64,000 nucleotides of DNA from an uncultured Eubacteriales bacterium (GCA_934373635.1 CAKROZ010000005.1:1-64000), one strand, 5' to 3'. Shown: positions 17,576 through 27,046, counted from the first letter of the stretch. Program-made: numbers and translations. Notes: generated from the sequence alone by a model not told the origin.

Positions 17576-19320
17576 CGTGTATCACTCCCTTGCTCGACGG
17601 TCTTCGTGATCGAGTAGATCTTCGCGTCTCCCTTGCCCTCGATGCGCAGGCGGAAATGGTCGCATCGGCGCGGCAGGATCGGCATAGCGAAGCTGTAAAG
17701 GCTCGTCGCCGTGCGCGTGCAGATGTGCTCCCACTCGCCCATCGAATCGTACTGAATGAAAAATGAAACGGTAGAACCGAGGTCGAGAGACATGCGCACA
17801 TTCAGAGCGGAGACATACTTTCTGTCGGGATATTCCGCGCTGACGATGCCCGTCTCTGCCATCCATCGGATTTTCCCTTCTTCCTCTCTGCCTCCGATTA
17901 TCGTGCGGATTCCGCTCTTTCCGTGCTCGATATAGCAAAGGTCGTTCCGACAGGAAGAGAAGGCGTCCACCTGCGTGTTGTCCTCCTTGTGCCAAAGACC
18001 CCGCGCGACATCGAAGACGAAGAGCGTAAAGACGCCGCTCTCGTCCTTCATCGAGACGTAGTATTTATTCCCGTGCGCGCAGGCGACGGCGTCGCTGTAA
18101 TGCACCTCGCCGAGCGCTGTGGAGATCTCCGTCGGGAGAGAGCCGTCGTAGGCGCAGATGCCCGTCTTCGCCTTATAGAAGAGCGTCTCGTTCACCATGG
18201 CGAGGCTCTTTCCGCTCCCCTTTTCCACCCCGCGGCAGGCGGTGGTCTGAATCTGATAGTTCGCGGGATAGCTCCCGTACACCTTGTGCACGAAGTTCTC
18301 CTTGAAGAAGTGCGGATATCCGAGATAGGTGAACGCTCCCGTAAAGGCACCGTCCGTACCGACACTTGCGACATAGCTGTCGGTCGAGAGTCCCATAAAG
18401 CAGTTCCAGTTCTTGAAATCCCCTTGCTTCGAGGCATAGATCTCGTTGACGGGCTTCCCGTCTGCAAGACCGTAACGGCACCCCCACAGGCGGTTTTCCG
18501 ACTCGATGATGAAATCCGTCTCGGGCATTTTCCGCGCCACCGTCACGGGGATATTGATGCTTGCCGTCTTGTCGAGCATACCGAGGATGACGAGATAGTC
18601 GTTTCCACGCTCCCATACGACAAAGGAACCGTCGATCGCGTCGAGATCCGCGTTTTGCGTCTTCCCTTTGATTCCCGAGATCGTGACGCCGTCATACTGC
18701 GAAAAGGGTGCTCCGATACCGGGCGCGCTGATTTTGATATAGGTCGTCGGGACGGACACCCACATCTCGCTTTTTTCGGAGTATTGCTTCAGAGTATGGG
18801 GTATTGTCGATGTGTCGATCCAATATTGCTTGTCCGTCGGGGTCTCGGGTTCTTCCGTGCCGATGCTCTCGGCGTAGGTGCTCCCGTCAAGCCGACAGAG
18901 CGAAAAGGTGACTTCCAAAGTCGTCGTCACGCTCGCCTCTATGTTCCCGCAGTCGGACGTATCTGTCGAATTTACATACTTTTTGTCGGGCAGAATGATG
19001 ATATAGGCGCCCATGGAGACGAGTGTCTTCTCGGTGCCCGGGTCGAGCGTCAGCCCATTTACCGCGTACTCACCGATATACAGCGTCCCGCCGTCGACAT
19101 AGCAGAGCGCGTCCTTTGCGAGAAGACCGCGCGGCTCATCCACCTTGCTTTTGTAAATCCCCCGCTTCCCTCGCGGGGAGAGGATCGGATAGTAGGCGGA
19201 GGTGAGGTTTTTCATATCGTAAAACTCGCCGTCGCCGATGCGGAGATTGTGATTGTATCCTCCGAAGATCTCCGTCACCGTCCGCGACGCGGCGGGCACA
19301 TTCATTTTGGGAAGTCTCAT
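17572..19320 (-). CDS. Virion structural protein, possible tail nozzle/tubular protein
   Basis: The product is 582 residues, almost entirely beta-type with recurring Trp and Gly motifs. It starts with MRLPKMNVPAASRTVTEIFG and includes FGGYNHNLRIGDGEFYDMKN, LWGCRYGLADGKPVNEIYAS and LCYIEHGKSGIRTIIGG. This resembles beta-propeller proteins that form the nozzle of short tails. Place between the head-completion genes and the tail-tip gene supports this. No sequence signature proves it. An alternative is a general head-tail structural protein. Confidence 0.6.
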   Translation of the reverse strand: MRLPKMNVPAASRTVTEIFGGYNHNLRIGDGEFYDMKNLTSAYYPILSPRGKRGIYKSKVDEPRGLLAKDALCYVDGGTLYIGEYAVNGLTLDPGTEKTLVSMGAYIIILPDKKYVNSTDTSDCGNIEASVTTTLEVTFSLCRLDGSTYAESIGTEEPETPTDKQYWIDTSTIPHTLKQYSEKSEMWVSVPTTYIKISAPGIGAPFSQYDGVTISGIKGKTQNADLDAIDGSFVVWERGNDYLVILGMLDKTASINIPVTVARKMPETDFIIESENRLWGCRYGLADGKPVNEIYASKQGDFKNWNCFMGLSTDSYVASVGTDGAFTGAFTYLGYPHFFKENFVHKVYGSYPANYQIQTTACRGVEKGSGKSLAMVNETLFYKAKTGICAYDGSLPTEISTALGEVHYSDAVACAHGNKYYVSMKDESGVFTLFVFDVARGLWHKEDNTQVDAFSSCRNDLCYIEHGKSGIRTIIGGREEEGKIRWMAETGIVSAEYPDRKYVSALNVRMSLDLGSTVSFFIQYDSMGEWEHICTRTATSLYSFAMPILPRRCDHFRLRIEGKGDAKIYSITKTVEQGSDTR

Positions 19321-19338
19321 GCTCTCCTCCCTCCGTTT

Positions 19339-19707
19339 TCAGCAAAACTTGATTTTTGTGCCTTTCGGCATGTGAGTTCTGTGGTACTGCCCGGAAAATG
19401 CCGTATACGCGGAATTGAACGCGGCGGCACTGTTGTTGTATTTGTCGTACTCGTTGTTTGCGTAGTCGATCTGCGCCTCGAGCCATTTGACATAGATGTC
19501 GTCATACGGGGGCGGGACGAGAAGCACCGCGCCGAGATCTTCCTCTCCGTAGCCGACGAATGGAGCGTCCTCCCCGCCCTCGTGGGTATCGACGACCTCT
19601 GCGCGGATCATTCCGTCGAGTTTGGAAAGCCATCCGAGCTTTGTCTCTTGCGCGAAGTTATTCGGCTTGATGTCGTCGGTATAATTGATCGCTTCGATAA
19701 CGGTCAT
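19339..19707 (-). CDS. Putative head-tail connector/adaptor protein
   Basis: The 122-residue protein (MTVIEAINYTDDIKPNNFAQ at the start) has a helical core with ENWL-like tandem aromatic residues (VKWLEAQIDYANNEYDKYNN). Position directly after the capsid genes and before the first large tail protein is that of head-completion proteins. The function is inferred from place and size. Confidence 0.55.
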   Translation of the reverse strand: MTVIEAINYTDDIKPNNFAQETKLGWLSKLDGMIRAEVVDTHEGGEDAPFVGYGEEDLGAVLLVPPPYDDIYVKWLEAQIDYANNEYDKYNNSAAAFNSAYTAFSGQYHRTHMPKGTKIKFC

Positions 19708-19831
19708 ATGTGTCTCCTTGTGAAGAAGTCCGAATCCGTCCTTCGGTGTTTATGGAAAATAACCGATAGTATAGGTTCAATTATTCTTGGAAAAGATTGG
19801 TTTTTTTGAATTCGGTCTCTGTTTTTTAGCC

Positions 19832-19860
19832 AAACGGGGGCAATCTCTCGCCCCCGTTTT
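19832..19860. terminator. Hairpin between capsid and tail genes, probable attenuator
   Basis: CGGGGGC (19835-19841) pairs with GCCCCCG (19850-19856). On the minus strand it is followed only by GTTTGG, so termination there is probably partial. It would let capsid messages exceed tail messages. The 157-base gap 19708-19864 also contains a minus-strand TATACT that could be a weak -10 box for the tail genes. Confidence 0.5.
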
Positions 19861-19864
19861 CTGC

Positions 19865-20092
19865 TTAGTGTTGTTCGTTCGCCGCGCGGAAGTCGTATGC
19901 TTCCGACTCCGCCTCTTCCCGATGGCGGAGCACCTCTGCCACGCACTCGGGCACCTCGACCTCAACGCCTCTCTTGATGAGCCACGTCCGCTCGTTCACC
20001 GAGACGAAGACGTCCCCTTCGTTGTTTCTCTCTCTCGGGATTCTGATCTTCACGAGCTTTTCTTTTTCGATCGTTGCCTTGGATTCTGCCAT
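19865..20092 (-). CDS. Small phage protein downstream of capsid
   Basis: The 75-residue protein (MAESKATIEKEKLVKIRIPR at the start) has a short beta segment VFVSVNERTWLIKRGVEVEV and a helical tail. The pattern matches small proteins found next to N4-gp56-type capsids; a head decoration or head-completion role is a guess. GGAG lies upstream of the ATG. Confidence 0.6.
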   Translation of the reverse strand: MAESKATIEKEKLVKIRIPRERNNEGDVFVSVNERTWLIKRGVEVEVPECVAEVLRHREEAESEAYDFRAANEQH

Positions 20093-20148
20093 TAGATTTT
20101 CCTCCGTTAAAAATTGCGGGGAAGGAGTGCCCCTCCCCTATGATGTAC

Positions 20149-21240
20149 TTAGTTTGCCGCAGTCGTATCGTAATCGGGCGAGCAGGATTCCACGCGCACG
20201 ATGTAATTCGGTACGAGCAGCTCTGCGGTCTTGGTCGCCTTCCAACCGACGGTCGAGCGCTGATCGAGGGGATCGGACGTACCCGCCGAGCCCTTCTGCT
20301 TGACGATGGTCTGAAGACCGCCGCCCGTGATCTCGGTCACGCCGTAGGCGCCCTCGCCGAGGAACAGCGTCGCAAAGACGGAGTGATAGGTCGCGGGAGT
20401 CTCTCCCGACGCCGCCGTCTTCACCGGGCAGGTGGAGTCGTTCCACACCTTCGCCTCGGTCGTCTCGACGAAGCGGACGCCGCCGATCTCGCCGATCTCG
20501 CCCGCATAGAGGTTTTCGGGAGTCGCGTACTTGTGCGCGTCGATCCACTCGGGGTCACGCATCAGGTCGTAGGCGACGTAGGGATGAATGATGGCGACGT
20601 ACTTGCCGCCGATGGGGGGCGCGTTCTGCCCGCGGAGCTTCGCGACGACCTTCTGGACCGTCTTGACGGTCAGCTTTGCGCTCGTATCGAGTCCCGATCT
20701 CGAGGTCACCGCCGTTTCCACGGATGCCGCGACCTTCGAGCAGTAGGACACGTTCGTGCCGCCGACGAGGATGTTTCTCGTCACGGTATCGAGCGTGACG
20801 CCCGCCTGCCTGCCGAGGAGCTTCGTCGCCTCGAGAATGGTATTGTCGAGGGCGGTCAGCTCGAGGACGTCGGACTGCTGAATGTAGTCGCCGTACTGGG
20901 AAACGGTCGCGGTCACGGCGGTCACGTCGAGTCTCTTGCCGACGGGCGTGACGCCTTCGGTCAGGGGTGTGGTCGCCTTCGGAAGGGCGGAAAACTTGCG
21001 GAATTCGATGGTCTTGCCGCCGTTCTTCGGGATCGGTCTCTTCTGACCGAACTGGTCGTGCACGAGGGCGGCGGATGCCTCGTCGATGAGCGTCATGTCA
21101 TAGAAGGTCTTCATCTCCGCGGAAAGCCCGTTGGCTCCGACGGGATCATACGCCCCCGATCTCGTGTCCGTGGTAACGTTGGTGTGCGTGGCGGTATCGG
21201 CGAAAAGCTGAAGGTCGAACCCTCTCAAAAATTCTTTCAT
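20149..21240 (-). CDS. Major capsid protein, N4-gp56 family
   Basis: The product is 363 residues. Family hallmarks are visible: a central TPLTEGVTPVGKRLDVTAVT, then VSQYGDYIQQSDVLELTALD, and later KYVAIIHPYVAYDLMRDPEW and GEIGEIGGVRFVETTEA. The N-terminus MKEFLRGFDLQLFADTATHT holds a motif DLQLFA that is also in the scaffold upstream and matches the Prp protease site (LQFFA in ribosomal protein L27). The mature capsid protein may therefore begin after FA, at residue 15. It forms the icosahedral shell together with the upstream scaffold. Confidence 0.93.
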   Translation of the reverse strand: MKEFLRGFDLQLFADTATHTNVTTDTRSGAYDPVGANGLSAEMKTFYDMTLIDEASAALVHDQFGQKRPIPKNGGKTIEFRKFSALPKATTPLTEGVTPVGKRLDVTAVTATVSQYGDYIQQSDVLELTALDNTILEATKLLGRQAGVTLDTVTRNILVGGTNVSYCSKVAASVETAVTSRSGLDTSAKLTVKTVQKVVAKLRGQNAPPIGGKYVAIIHPYVAYDLMRDPEWIDAHKYATPENLYAGEIGEIGGVRFVETTEAKVWNDSTCPVKTAASGETPATYHSVFATLFLGEGAYGVTEITGGGLQTIVKQKGSAGTSDPLDQRSTVGWKATKTAELLVPNYIVRVESCSPDYDTTAAN

Positions 21241-21300
21241 GTTAAAATCTCCTTTGTTTTTTAAGTTTTTTGACGGATAAGGAGATTTCGGATCTGCCTC

Positions 21301-22245
21301 TTAAAAGCGGATCTTCTCTCCCCTTGCGACCCTGCGGATGATCTCCGCACGGTCTTCTTTCGTAAGCTGTGACACGTCGCTTTTTATGACGGCGGACGCC
21401 GAAGAGTCGATGCCGTTTTCCGTCGGTCTCGCTCCACCCGCGATGATCCGGTTGACCGTCTTCTGCTCTGCCTGCTTTGCGGCAAAGCCCATGGCGGCGG
21501 GGATGATCTCATCCTTGTGCACCACGGTATACGCCGTGTCAACGTCGATCCCGCTGCGGAGAAGAGACGCGAACTGCGGGTTCTTTATCTCTTCGCCGAG
21601 ATTCAGAGAGGGGTACTTCGCCTTGGCGCGTTCTGCCTGTTCGATCCACCCTGCGTAGATCTTCTTGGCTTCATCGTCCGCCTTCCGGCTGTCCACCTGC
21701 CGTTTCAGCTCGGCGTTTTCTCTCTCCATCTTCTTGACTTCCTTGAGCTGTTCCACGGTAAGCCCCCGCTCGAGTGCCTCATCCTCGTAGTAGGAATCGT
21801 CCTCTTCGATGGCTTTGACCAGCGCGCCGATATCGGACGCGTCGGCACCGTACTTCTTGGAAAGCATCTCAAGGACGGGAGAGAGCGCCTCGTACTTCTC
21901 GACGGTTTCCTTCGTCCCCTTGAGTCTCTTCTGAACGGTATCCTGTACCCGCGCGTCGTAAAGGTCTTTGTACTCGCCCTTGATGAGCTTTTCAAATTCC
22001 GCGTTGCGATCGGGGGGCGTCGGGACACTGTCCTCGTCCGTTTTCCCATTGGCGGGATGGGGTTTCTCCTCTTCCTGTTTGCCATATCTGACAGCGGAGA
22101 GAGGATTCTTGTTTTCTGCCTTGCTTTGCAGGTCGGAGGCACCTGCCGTTACTCCCGTTGCTCCGTCGGCACCTGTGCCACCCTCTCCCGCTCCTTCTGC
22201 GAAGAGCTGAAGATCGATGCGACGAAAATCTTTGCTGTTTTTCAT
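21301..22245 (-). CDS. Capsid scaffold protein with LQLFA motif
   Basis: The product is 314 residues from ATG 22245 (GAAAGGATTACCAC upstream). It is charged and helical with a coiled coil (LTVEQLKEVKKMERENAELKR in the middle) and a low-complexity Gly/Ala/Thr N-terminal part. It lies between portal/protease and capsid, the usual place of scaffolds. The N-terminus MKNSKDFRRIDLQLFAEG carries the same DLQLFA element as the capsid, a candidate Prp cleavage site. Scaffolding directs shell assembly and is absent from mature particles. Confidence 0.85.
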   Translation of the reverse strand: MKNSKDFRRIDLQLFAEGAGEGGTGADGATGVTAGASDLQSKAENKNPLSAVRYGKQEEEKPHPANGKTDEDSVPTPPDRNAEFEKLIKGEYKDLYDARVQDTVQKRLKGTKETVEKYEALSPVLEMLSKKYGADASDIGALVKAIEEDDSYYEDEALERGLTVEQLKEVKKMERENAELKRQVDSRKADDEAKKIYAGWIEQAERAKAKYPSLNLGEEIKNPQFASLLRSGIDVDTAYTVVHKDEIIPAAMGFAAKQAEQKTVNRIIAGGARPTENGIDSSASAVIKSDVSQLTKEDRAEIIRRVARGEKIRF

Positions 22246-22300
22246 GTGGTAATCCTTTCTGTCCGTCAAGTGGACGATCCTTTTGGTATATAGTAAGGCG

Positions 22301-22645
22301 TTACGCCTGACCAAACGATGTGAGTGTGACATGGTGCGGGTAGCTTTCCGCAAGGAGCGCGTACCCTTCCTCTATCACACAGAAGACACGGAGAAGCGAC
22401 CGATAGTCATCGGGATCGCCCGCGGTGCAGAGAATGTGCGCGTCCCCCTCGTCGAGGCGGATCGAAGCATCGAGGCTTTCCCCGCGCTCCCGCGCCGTGT
22501 CGACGTTTTTCGCGAGGGTGTAGGTGAGGATCGAGACGGCGGCGCATACGACGTCCCGTCCCTTTTCTCCGTATCCCGCGTGCCCTTTGACGGTGAGAGA
22601 CAGGCGTCTTTCCCCGTCGTCCTTTGCAAGGGTGATCTCGATCAT
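22301..22645 (-). CDS. Prp-type cysteine protease encoded by the phage
   Basis: The 114-residue protein starts at ATG 22645, which overlaps the stop of the previous gene (ATGA). It has the Prp family signature GHAGYGEKGRDVVCAAVS with the catalytic pair His22 and Cys34, the same positions described for staphylococcal Prp, which trims ribosomal protein L27. Its length also fits Prp. Here it is directly upstream of the scaffold and capsid genes, both of which have an N-terminal LQLFA motif. I infer that it is the prohead maturation protease. Host Prp normally lies between rplU and rpmA, which are not in this window. Confidence 0.88.
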   Translation of the reverse strand: MIEITLAKDDGERRLSLTVKGHAGYGEKGRDVVCAAVSILTYTLAKNVDTARERGESLDASIRLDEGDAHILCTAGDPDDYRSLLRVFCVIEEGYALLAESYPHHVTLTSFGQA

Positions 22646-22926
22646 CGGAACATCCTCGACGCGTCGGTAAGCTCCGTGTCGGCGGGGAGATAGTCCGCGT
22701 TGTCGAAGAGGGTGAGGACGATCTCCTTCTCCCCCATTCCGAGCCAATCGAGCACCGCCTCCTTGACCTCTTCGGGCTTTCTTGCCAACCCGTCGTCGAG
22801 GTCATACATGTCGAGGTTATCGAAGAACGTCCCCACCGCGGCGATAGCGGCGCGGAAGCCTTCGACAAACGCACGGTCTTTCTCGCTCAGCTTGTCCGTT
22901 TCTTTTCTGTAATCGGGAATGTACAT
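22642..22926 (-). CDS. Small phage head-region protein
   Basis: The 94-residue acidic protein (MYIPDYRKETDKLSEKDRAF at the start) is mostly helical. It lies between portal and protease and overlaps the protease start by four bases. Proteins here are often head-morphogenesis helpers. I do not recognise the family. Confidence 0.6.
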   Translation of the reverse strand: MYIPDYRKETDKLSEKDRAFVEGFRAAIAAVGTFFDNLDMYDLDDGLARKPEEVKEAVLDWLGMGEKEIVLTLFDNADYLPADTELTDASRMFR

Positions 22927-22937
22927 GTCCGTCTCCT

Positions 22938-24983
22938 TTATGTCGGCGAGGTGGACTCTGCCACTCTCTGCCGTGCTTTTTTCGTGGTGGTGCTCTCTGC
23001 GCTTCCGCTCTCGCCGCCGAGCGCCTCGGTATCGTCTACCCGTGCCGCGGGATCGGTACCGTCGATCGGTGCGACGGGTGCGCCACCCGAAAACTGCGCC
23101 ATCAGCCCCTCGGCGATGTTGCTTCCGCGGCTCGCGTCGACCATCTGCGCGAGCATGAGCATCTGCTGTTGCATCATCTGCATCTGACGGAACATGCCGC
23201 CGTTCTCCGAGATCTTCCGCATGACGAAGGTCTTGCGGTCGAAGTCCATCATGTCGAGACAGGCGAGCGCCTGATCGGCAAGCTGAGGATTGAAAAATCC
23301 CGCCTGATAAAACTGCAAGGCAAGCTCGTTTTGGCTCATCTTGGAATACGGACTCTGCTTCTGCGCGGTCACCTCGATGTCGAAGAGGGGCAATCTGTAC
23401 CCCATGTCGACGCCGAAGTCCGTCCCCTGTCCCTGCGGTCGGATGTTCGCATTGCTATACTGCACGTAGCGCGTGGCGCCGCTCTCTCCCATGATGCGGA
23501 AGCATCGCGGCGTATCGTAAAACTGGCGGATCAGCTCGATACAGAGGATGCACAGCTTTCGGAACGCCCGATAGGACGCTTTGATGTTATCGCGGGAGAG
23601 CTTCGAGCCTGCCTCCTGCATTGCCGCGATGGCGGACGCCGCCGTGACGCCGCTCGTCGTTCCTCCCGTGGAGATGTCCCGGTTCCCCGTCGTCTCCTTC
23701 AGCTCGTCGATCTTGTTGTTGATGACCGAGACGTAGATGTCGGAGAGAGGCTTTCCCTGCACGGGCTTGATGCTGTCGTCACCGAGGTTGCCGTCCACGT
23801 GAACGAAGTCCTTCGAGAGGTCTGCATACTCTTCCTCGTTGACGGAGCCGTCGCTTCGGATGAAGTGCCGCGGCTTCGCGTTGGCGAGCATGTTCTCCAT
23901 GATCGCCTGATTGCCTTTGTCGATGTACTGTTGTGCGTCCTTGCCGACGTCGATATATCCGAAGCCCGTCGGCGTCCCTTCCACGGGGAAAAGCACGTCG
24001 AAGACAAAGGGATATTCCCCGTGATCGTACCATCCGCGCTCCGCGAAGGCGGGGTCGTTTTCCGTGGCGAAGAGGACGACGTCATTCACGTACTTGCAAT
24101 AGTGGAGCACGCGCCGCCCGTCGACGAATTTGCGATAGTACCAGTCCACAACGACGGATTTCTCCGAGGTGTCGACTTTATCGTCGTATACGTACTTTGC
24201 GATATTGTCGCCGCCCCCGCCGAGCTTCCCCGAGAGTTGCGGGTATTTTTGCAGAAGCGCATCGTTGTCCGCGAGCTCTACGTGAAAGAGGTTCGGGGAC
24301 TTCTGTATGTCCGTAATCCCCGGCTCCCAAAAGAGATGCAAAAGGTCGATCTTGCAAAGGGCAATGTCACCGAGACCGCCGAGCTTCGTCTTGTCCCAAA
24401 ACACGCCGTAAACGCCCGTGCCGGTCTTCAGCTTATACATCCATACGTCCGAGTACACCTGCTCGAAGTCGCATTGATCGAGCACCACGGGGACGACGGA
24501 GGAGAGCATCTCCGCCTCCGCCCTGTCGCCCTCCTCTCTCGGGAGAATGTTCGGCGACGGGAAGTTGTCCATCGCGTCGGCGTGCTTGTTCGCGATACAG
24601 TTGAAGAGCCACGCGGACACGGGCTTGATGCGGTCGTCTTCGCTCCGCATACATTCCCAATGACGGAGCTTGTACCATTGCTCGTTGTCGACGATCTTCT
24701 GCTCGAGGTTGCTTTTCCCCTCTTTGTACCGATTCAGGATGAGGTTCGCGTTCTGAAGCTGTTCTCTTCCGATCGGTTGCTCTATGACGCGAAAGCCGTT
24801 CACGGCGCCGTCCGCGAAGACGCCCTGCCCGTTTTGCATTTGCTCCCGTGCCCGTGCGACATAATCGCTCGCGGTCGGCTGCGGGGCGGACTGATGCCGC
24901 ATCGTCTGCTCTTCGTAAGGCGCCTGCGCGTCAATGCTCCGTGATGCGGGGGCTTGTGCGATTGTTTTCTTTCTGATCTCCAT
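22938..24983 (-). CDS. Portal protein, podovirus-type
   Basis: I take ATG 24983 as start (GGAG six bases upstream), giving 681 residues; an in-frame TTG at 25028 is less likely. Features include WLFNCIANKHADAMDNFPSP, TGVYGVFWDKTKLGGLGDIA and a C-terminal Gln/Met-rich helix (FRQMQMMQQQMLMLAQMVDA). Long portals of about 700 residues are characteristic of short-tailed phages. It sits directly after the large terminase and forms the dodecameric DNA channel. The C-terminal Gln/Met helix may line the barrel. Confidence 0.88.
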   Translation of the reverse strand: MEIRKKTIAQAPASRSIDAQAPYEEQTMRHQSAPQPTASDYVARAREQMQNGQGVFADGAVNGFRVIEQPIGREQLQNANLILNRYKEGKSNLEQKIVDNEQWYKLRHWECMRSEDDRIKPVSAWLFNCIANKHADAMDNFPSPNILPREEGDRAEAEMLSSVVPVVLDQCDFEQVYSDVWMYKLKTGTGVYGVFWDKTKLGGLGDIALCKIDLLHLFWEPGITDIQKSPNLFHVELADNDALLQKYPQLSGKLGGGGDNIAKYVYDDKVDTSEKSVVVDWYYRKFVDGRRVLHYCKYVNDVVLFATENDPAFAERGWYDHGEYPFVFDVLFPVEGTPTGFGYIDVGKDAQQYIDKGNQAIMENMLANAKPRHFIRSDGSVNEEEYADLSKDFVHVDGNLGDDSIKPVQGKPLSDIYVSVINNKIDELKETTGNRDISTGGTTSGVTAASAIAAMQEAGSKLSRDNIKASYRAFRKLCILCIELIRQFYDTPRCFRIMGESGATRYVQYSNANIRPQGQGTDFGVDMGYRLPLFDIEVTAQKQSPYSKMSQNELALQFYQAGFFNPQLADQALACLDMMDFDRKTFVMRKISENGGMFRQMQMMQQQMLMLAQMVDASRGSNIAEGLMAQFSGGAPVAPIDGTDPAARVDDTEALGGESGSAESTTTKKARQRVAESTSPT

Positions 24984-25011
24984 TCCGTTCTCCGTCTGCC
25001 GCAGGAGCGGC

Positions 25012-26487
25012 TCATTCGATGATCTCAAATCTTGTCTTCTTCGGTTTCGCCGTGATGTCCTCCTTCGGGATATCGAGGAACATCGCCATCGGCGACGAAA
25101 GGTATTTATCGGGTGCTTTGTTCGCTCTCGCCTTGATCGGGCGCGACATGCAGAAGTACCGCCACTCGTCCGCCTGATGGTCTTCTCCGTCCGTGTCGAG
25201 GTCTTCCGTGCGGTTCTCGTCGTAGATCAGCGTCGGGATCGTCCGAAGGAACGCCCGGCACCCCGAGAACACATACATCATCGGGTAGCCGTTCTCGTCG
25301 AAGGAGAGGCGGTAGTGACACTGAAGCCACCCCGAAAGGCGGTCGTTGTCCCCCTTGGTGAAATAGACCCGATGCTTTGCCGCGGTCTCCGCGATGGACT
25401 CGCCCGTCTGCGCGTTCCATATCGCGGGGTCGGCGACGCCGATGATCTTCTTCCCTCTGAGCCATCGGTGCTCGCACTCGATCCTGCAGATCTCCGAGAA
25501 CACCTCGTCGGGGATCATCTCGACGCCCGTGTTCGGTGTCTTCTTGCACCCGTAATACTCGAGAATCCGATATGCCACGCCGTCGGTGTCGACCGCCCAC
25601 CATCCGACGGAAAAGGGGTGATGATACCCCCAGTCGAAGGAGCGGTAGAGCGTCCAGTTCTCGGGAATCTCGAAGGGGGCGATCACATGCGTCCACCGTC
25701 TGTCCTCATAGTGTGCGGGGTCGTCCTTCCACTCAGAGAAATACTGTCCCGTGTAGGAATTCCAGTCTCCGTACAAAAGCGCATTTTTCTCCGCCTCGGG
25801 CAAAGAGGCAAGTCGCGTGAGATACTCCGGGTCGTTTTCGAGCAGGATCTTGTTGTCGAAAACCGACGAGGGGACGAAGATGCGGGAGCGGCGTCTTCTT
25901 TCCGCTCTCCCGTCGGGGAAAGTGACATCGACATTCTCCCATATCGTCGTCATCGGCTTCGCCGCCGTGATAAACCTGTCCTTGACCCATCCGTGCCCGA
26001 TGCCGCCGGGGTTGGCGGTCGCCCGGATATAGCACCTTGTGCCCTCCCCGTTCGGGCGGTTACGGGAGGAAAGGTAGATGTATTCGTCGTAGGTGAAGTG
26101 CGTCAGCTCGTCAAACGCGATGAAGTCATACGCCTTGCCCTGATAGTTGGTCTTGTCCTGTGCGTGTTGCATCGAGCCGAAGATGATTTTCGCCCCGCTC
26201 GGGAATCGCCATGTGTGCTCGGTGCCGTTGTACCTTGCCCCGGGGAACGCCTGCGGGTAATACTTCAGAGACTTGTCGATCAGCTCGGTGAGTTGCGGAT
26301 AGGTCTTGCGCAGGATCAATCCCTTATAGTGGGGAATGTGCACCTGCCTTGTCGCCTCGATCACGAGCGCGTCGCTCTTCCCTCCGCCCGCGGCACCGCC
26401 GTACAGTGCCTCGTCTTCGGGGCGGGACATAAAAGCACGCTGTCGCGGTTGCGGCTCCCATACGATATGGTCAGCCACCCGTCTCAC
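25012..26487 (-). CDS. Terminase large subunit
   Basis: The product is 491 residues. The ATPase has Walker A GGAAGGGKS near residue 30 and Walker B FIAFDE near residue 125, then the coupling motif ATANPGG. The nuclease half has acidic residues, e.g. FDWGYHHPF and IIGVADPAIW. It packages DNA into proheads. The start is a GTG that overlaps the small-subunit gene by 17 bases. Confidence 0.95.
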   Translation of the reverse strand: MRRVADHIVWEPQPRQRAFMSRPEDEALYGGAAGGGKSDALVIEATRQVHIPHYKGLILRKTYPQLTELIDKSLKYYPQAFPGARYNGTEHTWRFPSGAKIIFGSMQHAQDKTNYQGKAYDFIAFDELTHFTYDEYIYLSSRNRPNGEGTRCYIRATANPGGIGHGWVKDRFITAAKPMTTIWENVDVTFPDGRAERRRRSRIFVPSSVFDNKILLENDPEYLTRLASLPEAEKNALLYGDWNSYTGQYFSEWKDDPAHYEDRRWTHVIAPFEIPENWTLYRSFDWGYHHPFSVGWWAVDTDGVAYRILEYYGCKKTPNTGVEMIPDEVFSEICRIECEHRWLRGKKIIGVADPAIWNAQTGESIAETAAKHRVYFTKGDNDRLSGWLQCHYRLSFDENGYPMMYVFSGCRAFLRTIPTLIYDENRTEDLDTDGEDHQADEWRYFCMSRPIKARANKAPDKYLSSPMAMFLDIPKEDITAKPKKTRFEIIE

Positions 26488-26965
26488 CCGTCTTTCCGTC
26501 CGAGACCGCGGGGAGCAAAAGAACGCCGAACCGACCGTCCGTCTCCTCTTCCGTCGTGCTCTCCCGTCTCAGTTTCTCGATTCTTGCGATCTGCTCCTGC
26601 ATATCGAGTTCCGCTTTCAGTCCCTTGATCTCGCGGAGATCTTTCAGGGCACCCGTAATATCGCGATATCCGCGACCTGCGACGGCGACGGCAAGAGACC
26701 CGTCGTCGATCCCGTCACTGATCATCTTCAGCAGTTTGTCCGCGATGGAATCAAACATCTCCGCGCGCTTTGCCGACCGACTTGCCACGGATTCCACGAT
26801 TTTCGCATTCGCTTTGGTTTCGCTTTGCTTCCGCAAGTCTGCCCATTTCTCACCGATTGCTCTTCGGGTGACGGAGCTGAGCGAAACTCCGTATTTCACG
26901 GCAAGTTTGCGGTAACTTGTCCCACCTCGGATATACTCTGCCTTGATCCTTTTGAAATCCGGCAT
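26471..26965 (-). CDS. Terminase small subunit
   Basis: The 164-residue protein opens with a helix-turn-helix DNA-binding domain (YIRGGTSYRKLAVKYGVSLS, then VTRRAIGEKWADLRK). A helical oligomerisation domain and an acidic tail follow. AAAGGAGG lies six bases before ATG 26965. It is the first gene of the late operon and overlaps the large subunit. Confidence 0.88.
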   Translation of the reverse strand: MPDFKRIKAEYIRGGTSYRKLAVKYGVSLSSVTRRAIGEKWADLRKQSETKANAKIVESVASRSAKRAEMFDSIADKLLKMISDGIDDGSLAVAVAGRGYRDITGALKDLREIKGLKAELDMQEQIARIEKLRRESTTEEETDGRFGVLLLPAVSDGKTGETGG

Positions 26966-26987
26966 AGCATACCTCCTTTATGCTGTT

Positions 26988-26993
26988 ATTATA
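26988..26993 (-). promoter_or_regulatory. Likely late promoter -10 box
   Basis: TATAAT is present on the minus strand about 23 bases before the terminase start. No good -35 hexamer is visible at 17 bases; a run of G residues is there instead. This is consistent with a late promoter that needs a phage activator, but that is inference. Gap 26966-27085 otherwise holds this box, a C-rich tract and the early terminator. Confidence 0.4.
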
Positions 26994-27046
26994 AAACGCG
27001 CCCCCCTCAAAACTAAATCCCACCCCCCCTCAAAAAAATTTTCAAC

